Source: Hymenolepis diminuta (taxonomy: Eukaryota > Platyhelminthes > Cestoda > Cyclophyllidea > Hymenolepididae). Taken from it: a stretch of 64,000 nucleotides of DNA. Shown one piece after another: positions 37,901-52,900 of the stretch. Each line of letters begins with the position of its first letter. The stretch's first letter is position 1. A program made the translations under genes and the position numbers. The DNA lies in NCBI GenBank assembly GCA_900708905.1, contig CAADRB010000017.1:2114477-2178476 (forward strand), in the 5' to 3' direction. The notes under the pieces were generated by a model that searched no databases, had not been told where the DNA came from, and saw nothing but the letters and a program-made list of their open reading frames with translations.

Positions 37901-40900
37901 AATTAATTACAACCTATATTAGCATTTCACTGTGTTAAAAACATCTTTGTTCGATGGGGCGCCGGCAAACAGTGCTTAAACCCAGTCTTTGTTTTGTCTT
38001 GGGATGAGCAATTCCCGCAGGGGGTTTCTAAGTCGCCCAGCATCCTCATCAATTTCCTGGCGCATACCACTCCTGACAGCTAGCCGAGACACAGTGACAT
38101 TGGTCTGGGCGTGTTTTTATCTTTTATTCATATAATTTTTGCTGAATTAATAAGATACTTAAATATGATGGGTTTGTCTTTCTTAGTTGGAATCAACTGT
38201 TGCCTAGTGATATCTAGTGAGTAGATATATCTTAGAGTATAGCGTCACAACAATGTAGAAGAACCTCGATTTACAGAAGGAAAATTAGGACATTATGCCT
38301 TTCGAGAAAGTGGACAACTCACTCATTAAGGGTTCAGACGTTTGATGCCATTACTTCATTATCCACTTCTATTTGATCCTTCCTTGCTTTATTTCCCATG
38401 TTCAGATACTGTACAATGATTAAACCCTACAAAAAGTTGTTTTACTTTTCCTTGAGTAGTAACAAATTTCCTAATTCGCAATGAAAGAATCGATGCAGCA
38501 AGACCTGCTTAAGTTCAGTGCTAAAATTAATATAAAGTGTACCGGTCTATATTTTATGTAAATTTTCTCAATTTCTAATTTCACCAAATAAACATTCCAA
38601 ATAATTCATATTTTCACTTTTAACAAAAAACACTGGATATCCTTCAAACTGAACAAAATATCGACTCAAGTATTAATTCACTTTGCATTTAGCTGACATA
38701 CCATATGTATTATTACCTTATTTGACTTTTGAGACTAGATCATATAGTTCTTAAACATTGTGAATATCCAAATAGTTAAACTCTTCTTTCAAGAGAATTT
38801 TACCAACCTTGGCTATCCTCATCGTAGGCAACTTCAAAACCCTGTAAACTATTGCCTGAGCTTTCCATTTGTGCCCATCGACAACCGACTTCTATTCTCC
38901 CTGGTATACCTCTTCTTCCACGTGGCTAAAATGAAATAAAAATATTCATTGAAATCATCTGTAAAATGAGTAACGCCCATGGCATTCAAAAATCTCACGG
39001 CCCTTCATCTCTTGAAACGTACTTGTAGAGGAGGGTTTTTAATCTGGCTGATTAGTATGATTACTGCTGAGAGATTTTTTACAATTCACAATAAGGTATG
39101 CAAAAGGGGAAGAGTCACAGAAAAGCCAAAATTCTCTATGGTAAATGCCAGCCACTGGTTTAATTATTATGATTCATCAAGCAGTGTAGAAAAAGTATGA
39201 AAATTAATTAGTGAATTAGTGGTGCTCGTGGTTTTGAAGTATTGTCTGGGAAAGGCGTTCGAATAGTAACAAATGGTACGATGCTTTCCTTAAATGGCAT
39301 AGCATATTTTTACTGTTTATAATGTGTGAATATACATACGGCTATATGTGATAAGCTATTTTGAAAATCAAATAATTAAATTTTTAATTTTTTAAGAAAA
39401 ATAATACATAAGTCAAGAGGATTTTAATTGAAAATCGGTGTTGTTCAAAAGCATTCGCTCGCAGTTTCTTAAAACGCCCGGGAATCCAAAGGAGTGCCTG
39501 TGACTGTAAGTTTAACATGACGGCCTTTGGCATCGATCTGAGCAATCAATTTACAAATTACTTAATTAAAAATCAATTAATTTACAAATTCCTAGTATAA
39601 CAAAAACTTGATACTTTCCAAAACACTTTTTGGAAAGTATGGCTCTTCTATACTATTACAAAGTAGGAAGTTCAGTTTCTGCGACAATGATCTATTTGCC
39701 CACTAGGTATCATTAAGCTACAGCTGAGAAATATGTGACAGGATGCAATTAGCACAAGGTACTTTATTAACTTAACGAAGGCTTCATGTAGAAACACAAA
39801 TTGTCTTCATACTGTTGATGATTAGAGGTAAAATACTGTCGGTCTGGTAACTGTCCTGCCGTCAGGAGTGAGGTGACCCCAATTTATTATTAGAATGGTG
39901 GATGACATAGAGACAACTTGCGGAAATTAACAATTCTGCGAAAAAATATTGCAACTATGAAATATATTTCGTCGGCTCCTTTCCATTTCTTTTCAATCTC
40001 ATTGAACATAATTTCAGTCAAAGTAAACACTTCTCATTCCCCACAATAATCGCCTATTTACTTTGACATATAAAGATTATAATGGATTTGAATGGAATGT
40101 TCCAAGGTTTCTCTATTTAATTAAACACGTTGACATGTTCACTGATATATCATAACGGTTAGATATTACGATGATTCCTTCCGCGAAAATATTGTAAATG
40201 AGACACCTTTATTATCTTATTGGCTGAATATATATGATAAAATGTTGGCAAGTACATTCAAACTAGAGTAAACAAAACCTTTTGATAATAAAATTTCCAA
40301 ATTCTCCCAAATTTAAAGAAGCTAAATCATTCACATCCTATGAGATTCAGAAACCTGTTGTTCGAGTGCAAAGATGTTGATAAAAATGGCGTAGTACATA
40401 CTCAGATTTGTGCAAAGACCGTCGTGCTACAGCTCGAATGAGCTCAAAGTAGATCGCTTGATTCGAAATTTAAATATAAATTTCCTTGCGTACGTGTTTA
40501 ATCTAATAAAAAATAACTGTAAATATTTCATTTTAACACAACAAGCAACCTCATCGTCACGTTGTAAGAAAGGCTGTTCACTTAATTTGGCCTTTTTAGC
40601 TAATTTCAGAAGTCTTTGCACCGAAACCTTTCAGGACATAACCTACTTAAAGTTTAATTAAAAGAAACACTGAGTTTAGTTACTCCACATATTTGCTTTT
40701 TTTCTAGCCACTGAAGTTTGCTATGCCGGAACATTTCAGAATGCATTTACACATATAAGAATCATCGTTTGGAACATAATTAGAACGAATTTTTCAAATT
40801 TCCTGCTCCATTCTCTCCATATGCATGAATCATCAAGCAGAAAAGAGCTTTTAAGGGCGAGAAAATGTCACCCCTCTTTTATGTATTGCAAAAAAAGAAA

Positions 40901-43900
40901 ACTTCCCGAAAAGGAATCGGAGGGGCTGAATTTTCATCAAAAGCAATCCACTTAGCTATCAGCCAGGCTTGTGGATGCAAACAATTTAGTCATTTGTTTT
41001 ATTTTTAGAAACAACTATCTCCTGAGATAGTGGAAACTTATTTATTTCGATACTACTTACGGAAGAAACTGTGAAGTTAGGGAAACGACGAAAATTTGTC
41101 ATTTAAGTGTGGGATGAAGGAGAGACGGTGGGATAGGGTAAGCTTTCGCAAAATGAGTGAGAAAAATTATTTTTGTGGAATTTTAAACAGGTATATGAAT
41201 ATAGGTCTCTCTAGCTCTCTTTAAAAGCCAAAGCAGCTCAAAATGAATTCTGAATAAAAAGATGAATGGCATTTCGGTCAGCTGTACTTTCGAGCTTTTT
41301 TCTGTTGGCAGGGAGGCTGAATTCTCAGTAAACATTCGATGCACGAAATGTCACTTCAAAGTAGAGCGAACAGCAAATTTAAATTTGTTTCCTATTATAA
41401 AGCACTTGGAGTTTTTAAATTCAAAAAGTCTACTTAATATTAAACTACAAAATTGTTCAGTCAAGAAAAGAACAATCTCACTCAATCACAATTTATTGAT
41501 TTAAATATATTTTTTATTTTTATTTATACATTTTTTTCGACAATTAAATGGCAAAAAATTCCACAGGTATTTTTTTCTCTTTGATTTTATGTAGAAAATA
41601 TTTACCTTCTTCAAATTAAATTTACTTTTAGTAATGCGTGCAGATATTTAATGCACAGGCTTCTAAAACTAAATCTTTCTGCAGTATATAAACTCCGCTT
41701 TAATAACAACTGTAAATGATATGGTTAAAAATTTTAACGTATCCAAATTAATTGGATTTCAAATTAGGCCCTAGTACTTCACAAAGATATTTTGAAATTA
41801 CGCATTGGCTCAAAAAAGCTTTAAATTGAATTATTCAGACGAAATTTATGATTTCTTTTGAAAAGTTATTTTTCAATTTCAATACGCCAAGCAAATATTT
41901 CACAAATTAATTTAAACCAGTAAAAAATATGGGAAACAATTTTTTCAGATGTATATTCAGTGTCAGTGATGGCAATCGAAAGATTCACTTTTATCAAAGT
42001 GGGTAAGATATGGATAATTAATTTCCTTTAATACATTGATTCTTCCCTATTTTGATTAACGTATTCAGTCATTTATTCGCCTATTAACGTTTCTGTCTCT
42101 CAATTCCACAAATTACAATTATAAATTTTACAATGATTTTCTGTGGAAGCTTCAGTAGCTGATCATGTCAAAATTGTCATATTTGATCAAGAGAATATAT
42201 TTCAACACTTTAATCTCAAAATTATGCACAAAATACCAGTTAATCAAGATGAATAATGCAAGTAACATGCGAAATATTCTAAATTTCTGAACTACTGAAT
42301 AACATTGGTTCTTCTGAGTAACCCCGCACGGAATTCAGTTAAAATAATACTCGTATTTATGTACCAGTGGAAGCCGACCAACCAACCTTCCTCTCCTCCC
42401 TTTATACAACTCTCTCCACTTGACATTTTGTGCCGCTTTAAAGAAATCAAGCGTAAACATAATCCAGGCGCAGTTAAAAACAAACACGCCCTTTAACCCA
42501 TTACCTCGTGCGTTTCCGTATTTATTGCAATTGAATATTCAACTAATATCCATCTGCATTGCGCTTTTTTTGCATGCTTGTGGTCCTGTAATTACCCAGT
42601 TATTGAATGGCATTACCGTTTGATCTATATGAAATTAGCGTGGACAAGACAACGGATCTGATCATATCGGGTTAACATTTTATTAAAATGTTATCAAATA
42701 ATTAAATTATAAAAGTTTACTTCGTAAAAACTACATTAGAGACGTATTTAACTTGTTATTCGCGAAGAGCTTTAATGAACATAGATACCAGAAGAGATGA
42801 CTACATTCCAATCATCTTAAATGTTCTAGTTCTGAGAGTTTTAATTATTATTAAATGTAATTGCGATGCTACTATGGTCAGTGTGACCGTCTATGGCGTC
42901 AGAAGTCATGGACTGGATGCCCGTGGGCACACAACCAGTGAACAGAATATCCAACCGATCTGGTTAAGCTAGATTAAAAAAGAACTGGTGAAAGAATTTG
43001 AGTTTTTAAATATTGAGTTTCCATGATGCTACTACTCTAGGGATTATAAGTGTTAGAAAACGCTTTCCAAAACATATTTGTGAGCTATTAAAACTAGGCG
43101 ATGTGAGGAATAGAAATGCCAGAAAAGACCATTATTCTGCAATTGTTAAAGAACTCAAATTTGACTGTAAATGCATTAACTCTGGTGGTTCAGAGTCTTA
43201 TTGAGGGAAATAGTAATTATAAAACGCCATCTATCAGGGTGTTGCTCATTTTAAATTACATTAAAGGCAAGTGTAGGCTACCAAGAGATTGTAGAACTGT
43301 GTGCAAAAATTTCAGAGGAAAAAAGTATTGCATTCTTAATATTTACGGAATAAGATAAATGTCAGTAATAACTTGAACTCTCCAAATTTCTCCAAAAACA
43401 AGACCACTAATTTCTCAAACGGTATATGTTAACTTTATGAATAAATGTATAATTTTTAACATTTTGAAAAATAGTATCCCTTAAACTCTTGGTATGAGGC
43501 ACACGGCTAATCGTGATGAAACGGCAGATTTATCTTAAGATCAGTCGCAAATGCTTTTTCATCCTACAAGTGGATATTTCTTAGTTGATTGAAAATTAGC
43601 AGGGATTCCATTACGCATGAAGATATTCTTTAATAAATTAAAATATTTATTAATGGCTAACAGCATTTTGATCGCTTAACCACTCATTAATAATGTCAAA
43701 CATTCTTACAACAATAATCTTTAATAACTATAAGTAATATTTTAAAGTTTTTTAAGTCCAAAATAAATTAAGCTATTTTTACGTGCTTGTATAATGGTAA
43801 TTAACAAACAGGGAAGGTTTTATCGGCTTTAATGACATGAGGAATTTTCTTTAATCATTGGCTGGAAACGGCATCGCATTCAAATGAAGTTCCTTCGAGA

Positions 43901-46900
43901 GTCTTAGTGAACTTTCTTTCATCATTACGATCAAAGGTTTTAAAAAAGTGTTTACTTAAACTTCACGCCAGCAAGATGGCGCTATTTTCGTTTCTTTTTT
44001 TGACACTGAATATATTGGCACAACATTCACAGGGAAGTTTTCTCTTTAATATCCATATGTCACTGTCTCAATGTGTGTGTGTGTGTGTTTACAAATAGAC
44101 TTCACTTTTTGAATACAAATTTACTTTGCTTTTGTTTTTTCATTCACGATGAATAATCATAAATTTAATCCAAACACGCGGGGTTGGAATACAGGGAATA
44201 TCCTTAAATGAAGCTATTATACCAAAGTAGCACATTTGGAAACCAGTTATAAATTTAATTAGACCAGAGGGATAGGAATGCTTCAGTAAAAATGAACTTG
44301 AAATGGGAAGATATTACTACTGACCAATCTGTTCAAATATTTGTGTCTCGTTTTTCCTTTGCATTCTTTAAATGTTAAAATAGTCAAGAATTTATTAATT
44401 TCTACCTCTGTAGACCAGTTTCAAACACATTTGACAGCAGTCGTAGGCAAATATTTGACAGCGAATTACTTTGGAGCCTTAGATGACACCAACAAGCTCT
44501 ACGTTCTAATCTAATAGCAATTAGTTGGTACAAGATGAAAATCTATGATAACTGATAAATAATAATAATATGAAGCCTTTACTCACCCTGCCAACCACAC
44601 CACCACCAATGCGTCTATGATATCGTCGAATAACTCCAGTCTTGTCAGCACTTATACCCATTATTCGTCGTCGAAACTTCAGTTTAGAATGTTCAGGATC
44701 ATCATCATCCACATATTTTCTTGCATAGCTGTCATAGCGTTGTCCAGCATAGTCTTCAATAGACGGTGATGATTGCGGTTGTTTACTCGACTGCTGCTGC
44801 GGCTGCTGCTGCATTTCAACGGTCGAGATTCGACGGTCACCACCACCGTTTGAAGCCGTCGTGGAGTTGTTGACAGAATTAGGAGTGGCTGAGGACTGGC
44901 AAGAGCCCTCGTTGGAAACGGAACCGGGAAGGGAGGCTTCTGGATCCGTTGAGGAGATACCCAGTGTCGTCTGGGAGGGTTGTGATAATTTACTGAATTC
45001 AGTTGAAGTTGTTTGGGGACGAGTTAGAGATCCACGTGCTGAAATGGCACATTTCGAATTGAAATACCTTAAAGCTTTCTTATAACTCCAAATTCACTAA
45101 TACGATCATGATCCATCAAAATTTTCTGGAAAATTAATGTACGTTAAGACAGTCGGCACTTTACTCATAAAGTACTATTAATGGCATTGGGTGATTCACT
45201 GGTATATCAAATAAAACACAGTGACGGTTAAAGAGGGTCGTTTATTCAAATTTCACTCAGAAACCTTAATTAGTTTAAGGCTGAAATTGTTGTCTCAACT
45301 ACTTTCTGAAGTAAGAAAGATTATGCTACGAGTGTTGGGTTAGATTTTGGTGACGTTTAATGGAAATTTTATTGGGAAAAATGTGAAAAGATTCAAGGAT
45401 AAACACTAAAATTTTCTCTCGCTTATTTCAATCCGAAGGTACAGCTTCTTATCTCAGATTAACTACGGGCAAAGCATTCCCACTCATACTTATAAAATAT
45501 AATGCTAATCCAAATTGAAGTTTTGCAACCAATTATAGTTGAAATTTCCCAAAGTAATTCTAAAATAATTATTAATTAATTTCATTAAACCTTGCCTTGC
45601 ACATGTAATTAAAAGACATTTACAAATAATCACTTTCATTAGTTATGAACAGTTTGCAAAAAGTATTAATGAATACTTCAGACAAGAATGATGATGGATT
45701 TGCAAAAATTATAATCCATAAAGCAGAGAAAAACTCTTCTAAATATTTCCCAAATCGGTATTTTGCATTTATTTTACATATTGAAAAATGCGTTATTGAA
45801 TGCTTAGTGAATGGGGTGAGGCAGGACAATGAATAATCGTTTCGCCCATTCGTATGAATGATAATTTATTTCCACTGCTTCAAAATAGTTTTAAAGTTTG
45901 TAATTTTCAAATGATATTGCTAATTAAATATTTCCAGAATTTTTTTAAAATATATATCTGTATGTATATACGATTAATAATATTGATGAAAGTTGTGCTA
46001 TATCAAAGTAGATTCACTGAAATAGTAAGTAGCAACTTTAAAATGTTTAGTCATACCTTTATTTCATTATAACTCACAACAGGGCAAAAAGAAAATCTTT
46101 TATCTTTGGAGAGCAACTGATTTATTCAAATAAGAGGGAATGGGAATGAATATTAGTTAAAATAAGGTCAGGATATCAAAGACATTACACTTTACTCAAT
46201 TGTTGAATTCGGGTTCTACGAAATTTATTTAATGCCTTGCTTATTTTGTCATATTCCAAAATCAAATTTCATTATCCGTTCTCTGGTTTTCGAATTAATT
46301 TTTTTCACGATGATCACTAAATCAGTATTTAATGACTGGTTGGTTTATGACAATTCGTCTTTTCTCCTATTGGCCAAGATAACTTATATGATTTGAAAAA
46401 TAGCAATGTCAACTAAATTCTAACTTAAGAAAAATTTCACGTTTAATAAGAGACTTACGTCTTTGGCTACCTCGACTTTTGTTATTACGCGACTAGTTTC
46501 AATTCAGCCTGTGATGACATTTTTTAAAATTTATCACATCACAAAGGCAAATCTTTAGAAAGGCGTTTGAAGTTGATAGGAGATAATGAAGTGACATTAT
46601 TTCAAATATTTTCAGATATTAAAGATTATTTTAAAAGGCCGACCGATTTGAAACGTGTGTCTCTACATTTGCCGAATATGTGTGTAAATTATGTTTATTA
46701 CAATAAATTATGCTTATTATTAGACTTAATCTAATTAAAAATCCGAAAAGTCGTCGGGTGGCCGACCCTTCTCTATGAAGGTATCCACGGAGCAGAAAAG
46801 CCGCCCGCTTGCTGTTTCCGTGGACAAGGTAATTAATTCCTAATTGACATGCATGCAAAGAGCGCTGTTCAACCTGGAAGTGCACGCGATCGCCTTGAAC

Positions 46901-49900
46901 AAAATGTTTGTGTCCGGCCGGTAGCTTGTTGTTAATTTAAATCACAGTATTAATTAAGAAATATTTTAAAAGCATATACCATTCCACATAAACAAAAACG
47001 TTGTTCAACGTGGCTACGATTTCAGTAAATGAGTTATTAAAATAAAAGGGCTTTTCGTTTAAAATTTGAGGAGGTTTTGCACTTGAATATGTCAAAAATA
47101 AGAATAATTACCAATTAGTTAGTTTTAAAATCAAAGATCACAAGATAATCATCAATTTCCAAAAAGTTAGAAGCTAAAACAACAAAACTAGTCTTTTAAA
47201 GCAAAAATATGTGATAAATAAATAAAGCACTGAATAAATATATGTATATATCAAGGCAACTCTTATTGTATTCAAAATTATGATTTAAAAGGTATGACAG
47301 GTGTGGAATAAAGATACTTGATATTAAATAATCGTGATGTATAATATGTAACGGTCAAGTTTAAATATATTTCTCATTTTGAGCAACATACCGTTAGAAG
47401 TATCTATCCCCACGTTGGAACCTGGAAAGGAGATCGTTTGAAACATGTAAAGAAGGCGCGAATGTTCGAGACTTTCAGCAAATTTACGTTTAAACCCTGG
47501 TTGAATACGCCACCTATGCCGACGATAAGTCACGAGAAAGTGTGATCGAGTTAGAGATAGACCTTCAAAAAGAAATTTAGTGGTATAAATTATCCCGAGT
47601 GAAATCGTATTGTATTAGAATGTGTTTATACAATAATGAAATATTGTGTTGGATTAACACAACATACCTCAATATTAGGGTAAAAAGAGATGTTATTTCG
47701 TGAAGCTTCATTACATAGGAAATAACCTTGTCGGTACATTTTTACCTCGCTCTCACTGCCGACTACTACTGGTGTGTGCATGCCCAAACGGCCGTCGACA
47801 AATAATCCCTCCGCCCTTAGTCCCCCACTTTTGCTACCACTCTCCTCTCTAGCTCTCGGCACGCTCCTCCTCCCCCATACCCCTTTTGCCGACCGACCGA
47901 TAGTCTGCCGGCCATCCGACCGAACTCCCTCCACCACTTCGCCTTTTTAGCTTCTCTCCACCCCTACACTCCCCTCCCCCTCCTCGGGCTGACTAAGTCG
48001 ACAAATAGGGAGTGCGCGCAAAAACTAAGCGGCTTCAAGCGTATCCCAACCAATCAGAGGCCGTCAACTCTGAGGCAAAAAACCTCAAGGTCAGAGTAGC
48101 CGATTCGTCAAATGTGCGCATTGGTTGGTGGGGCGATGCGTGTGGGGTTAGTGCTAATAAAATCGATATCTATTGTGGTTTGTGAGGCATCGGGCTCGGT
48201 TAGATCTACATGTGTCTTGTTTTCTTTCTTGTCTCGCCTTTTTGTTGCACTTCAACATATGTTAAACTGCCCTTTCCTTTGCTATTAAAGTCACTTTTGC
48301 GTCAGTTTTCAACTTTTTTATTCTCTGAATGTTTCGGACGCATGATGTTGAGTTCAAAGGTTGGAGGTTGTTGATTTTGTCTTAAAGTTAAAATCATCGC
48401 CCTGTCTCCCAGAGAATAGCATGTAGATGATTGTTTAAATTTACTGAGCAGATCTGCTTAGCATCCCTCTCTTGGCTATTTACTGATGGATTTCGAAATC
48501 ATATCGTTTGACACCATTTGGGTCAGATATAACAAGCTTGTAAAGAGTAAATTGGTCATGCAGCCATTCTTTAAAATTTTGCTGCCTTGATGAACACGAA
48601 CTTCTGAGGAAATAAGAACCTCTAAGACATACTTGTATGGCCTTTAGGACAAATACTGCAATTAAAAGCTGAAAAATAAATCGATTTTAAAGATAGAAAA
48701 TCAAAATGCACGAAGATAGTCGCTGAGTTTCGAAGGCCCCTCAAACCACGTTAACAGAACTCAAAAGCTATGTCCTCTTTTGTCCACTTTGTCTCCTAAT
48801 TATTATCTATCAACAATTGGCCTAAATATTATTTTAATTCTAAAACCGAAAGTCTTATACTACGGCTTTACTACGATTTCATATGAAATCAAACGGGCAT
48901 GTTCAAGTTTGCCTTTAACAGTACCAATTAAATTAATAGACACCTAATGTTAAACTTAAAACAATAATATTTCAAACGCAGGAATAACTACCTGCTGTGA
49001 AAGTGAATATTTTTGCATCTACGGAGATTTGGTCTATCATGTATCCAAATAGATTGTTAACAAGAATTCAGATCTTCTTAATGGATGCAATCACAATCAT
49101 TTGTTAATCATAATTGTTTATTAAATAATTCCTGGGGTCCTCAAATAAGATAAAAGTCTTCAACAATTTGTAATTATATAATTGAATTAAAATGGAAATA
49201 CTTAAGTTAACTATATCATATAATACGCCTTTAACGACATTAAATTAATTTCCATTATTCCGGACGAAATACTTGTTAAAATTACTCTTTTATAAAACTT
49301 TTACTTTTGAAAAGTAAATGGATGCACTATCTTGAATATTATTTGGAACTAATGAAAATATAAAAAAGCACCAAGACTTTTCAATCAGAATTATTTTCAC
49401 ATTTTTTAAATCGTGATACAGTAATCTGAAATTCAGTATTAAGTTTTTGTTTTAATAAATATGTTTTGATAATCGCGCTATTAAACGGTTGTGTAATTTT
49501 AGGACTTGAAACCTTCTTAACGTGCTGAAAGTTATTTTCTTGCCCAAGTTTTCCAAAATAACGTCGTGAGGCCAGGAAACAATGCTTACTTTAATTGAAA
49601 CTGTTGACTGGAAGTCCATGAGCAATATTTCTTACATCTACACTAAAAAGCTTTTTCTCGGATGTTCATAAGTGAAGAATTAGATATGGGAAAAAGTGTT
49701 TAGTATATCCGCTGATATGAGAAAATATTTAATATTGATCTTGAAGAATATGGCGAAAAGATGCAATCAGTCGGATGGAAATTTAAAATGTTGCTCCGAA
49801 TAGGAAGGGTTCTTCGGATTACTGACTCTTACTCCTATTGCTCCCATTCTTTCTTTAAAACTAAGCTATTTTTCCGTTTCACATTGCAAATTTATCTGCA

Positions 49901-52900
49901 TGATTGAAAGTTTCCTAGGTAATTATAACATAATGACCCTGATTGTTTGCCCTCCTTCAAAATAACTTAAATATTCAAAAAAGAAACAACAAATGATCGA
50001 TATCTAAGGCATCAAATCTGGATAAGATGAGCTCTTGACATTACGCCCACCTTCGGCTCTATTAAAACTGTTATCCAATAAACTAATCAACTAAGTAACT
50101 TATTTCAACTATGATCGAAAGTAAACCTCGTATGTAGTCAAATCTTCAACCAAATATGGAAATTGAAAAAAAATTAAAAAATACTAATCAAAAACTTATG
50201 TTCGACCTCTGAGAAAGCTCGAAAGTAAAAGTGGAATAAGCCTTAGTAATTTAAGAATGAAATGCTAGGACTTTGCTTACTGGAACCATAATTCAATACT
50301 TCATTTATCCTGGTGATCAAATCCTCACATAACTTTTTACTTCCTTTATATGAGTGATGAAGAGCGGTGGAAATAGAATCAAGGTTCAAAATTATTTTAA
50401 AAAATGAAAGAAATCGTGATCTGAGGCTGAAATATTTCGTTAGTAGCTGCTAGACATCTGTCAATTAAGTGCAAGGAGAATACGATATCAGGAAAGAAAC
50501 ATGTTTAATTTCCCTTAAGCATTCACATGCCTAATTCAATTCGTACACCAATGAGATACCATGATCAAAACTTAATTGCATTTCCTTGAATTGGACCAAG
50601 AATAAAGAGCTATTAAGAAATAATTAAGTCTTTAACTCAACTGACTAATTAATGTTGAACTCACTTCCCTAGCCTTGATGATGCAGAAATCAGGAAATTC
50701 TCTAAGTTATTATGTTTGCCAACTTTACAAACTATACAAGATTGGAAACCTACAAAGACGGCAGCTGAAATTGTGTCTGGGATAGAGGGTGAAGCTCAAA
50801 ATACGGGCGTTAGAAAAAGGACAAAAATTTGATAAACAGCTTAAAGGCTGAGAGATGAGTCATTCACTGCCATTGTGGGTAAACTCTAAGGTGACTATAT
50901 ATATTTACCTACGGAGCACCAAAAATCCTTAGGTTTTACCATGGGTAATACATAGCAAAATATAGGCGCTTGATAAGTATCCTAAACAGTTAATAACGTC
51001 TCAGCTCTCAAAACAACGGCATGAATAATCGATGCGTTTTTCTTTCCGACAAACAACTCTATTATTGCGACGACAAGTCTCCCTGTGGAGTGTTTTCCTC
51101 TTTGGTAAACCGGATGAGTGAGTCACCAATGCTAACCGGTCGATCGGAGATAATGTCAACAACCATTGCCACCGTTGCCGCCACCGTCTCCTTCGTCGTT
51201 GGAATGACCTTGACAATGGTGAGTCTTTATCGTCCGCGTCTCTCTGTACAATTTTTTTGTCTCCTCTCTATAACGAGCATCAATTGGACAAAAAAATCCA
51301 ACCCGCATGACTGGAGCGCCATCAGTCTTTGTTAGATATTGATCGGCGGATGTTGATTGACGGACACTAATTGAAATGTCTGATTCCAAACGAAAATTAA
51401 GGCACATTAAATGAGAACTTAGCTACAGACTAAGTAAAAGTAATTTAAAGAAGGAGCCATTTATCGGTATATTATGAAGTTCAGAAATAATATATATGAA
51501 TATAAAGATAGTGATAGATCATTAAGGAGAGATGGAAGGACTGTCAAGAACTTTCATGTTCTTTCGCGATTTAAGAAACTGTAGACAAATGCTTAAAGAT
51601 TTACAATATCTCATCTCTGAAAAGAATATAAACATGCACAAAAACATGACATTTCATCAAGAGTAAATATTGGGGAGTTCCGTTTAAATATTTGTTCAAT
51701 ATTGTTACACTAGAGTAAATTTAAGTAGGCTTCTCCACAACCCCTCGTAAATAATTATATTACAGTATATTAGTTCCGAAAATATCAACCGACTGCATAG
51801 CGGGTTTTCCTGGTGCAGTGATTTCGTAAATAATAAATATCAGATAATTTAGGGTAATTTATATTAGATGCAAACATATTTGAAAGAATAACTATCATTT
51901 TCAGTAAGCCGATAAGAGACAACCGCTTTAGGTGATAGTACCGTTCTCTTCTTTATATTAAAGTGAAAAAGCACATTATATGAGACTTTGTGATTCAAAT
52001 TACCTACGTTCGACGCATAATATTAAATTTGTCGGCATGATATAACGAAATTGTAAAACCCAATAAGCAAATAAGAAAACAATTAAAATAGGGAGATTTT
52101 GTAACTATCGAGATTGCAGGACTTATGAATAAAGACTTTAACAATATTATGAATTCGAATTTTAATCATTTGCAAGACCTAAGAGATAAAGGATAATGTA
52201 ACACTGGTTTCCATTCAAGAACCTCTTAGCTGTTCCCCTCTCGAATTTCAAATGTTTCCATATATTCATGAATGTGATGGGAGATTAATTTTAAATATAG
52301 AATTTCAGTAAATTCAGATATTTAAAAGGCAGACCTAAAGTTCTTAATTTAGTCTCCAGAAAATATATATCACGATTGAATAGGAAGCAGGAATGCATGC
52401 CTGTTTACTAGGATCGGCTGCGAATTTTGCTAAAATTAAAGATATAAAAGCTTTCGTGTCCTTATGATATCGAGTGGAAGAGAGGTTTTTGAAAGTTTAT
52501 TTGTATGTATTCGTATTTGTTTTTTATGAAATGGGAAATTTACCACCAACCAATTTTAAGCTTGTGGAATTTTAAATATACCGATTAAAAAACCAAAACT
52601 CGTTCGTGAAAGGTGATAATGAAAATAGAGGTGAATACAAACCTGCGTCTATAAAAATTAGCAAAAATATCCTGAAATCTAATCTCTAAGTGGAAGTAAC
52701 TTTTAAGGTATCCAAGATGAGTAAAGGACAAGAAAGGGAACAATGACAAGGTCATGAGAAACCTCCACTTTTCAAGAAATAACTCCCCATAGTTTAATTT
52801 CCTCCATTTGCGAAATGTAACGTCTAAAAATCTCCGTTTGCCTGATCGAATGAATTTGAAGTATGAATAATATTCAGTTATTTTTACAATCGATCGGAAT

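Larger units (their letters stand above)
37464..38807. other. DPF intron 4
   Basis: Intron of 1.3 kb with an inverted copy of repeat family A (about 38030-38225) and directly after it a copy of repeat family B (about 38285-38420). Confidence 0.6.
38926..44586. other. DPF intron 3
   Basis: Intron of 5.7 kb, AT-rich. It contains a copy of repeat family A (about 39697-39930) and a (TG)n run at 44072-44088. Open frames at 40410-40661, 41262-41504, 42420-42623 and 43013-43358 overlap frames on other registers and show no domains. No gene supported. Confidence 0.6.

Noticed and set aside
47324..47533. Direct use of the CGGCATAG acceptor to join DPF exon 1 to exon 2
   Set aside because: Phase would not fit: exon 1 ends with one base of a codon and this acceptor would then run into a stop. 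The acceptor at TTTTTGAAG (exon start 47562) fits.
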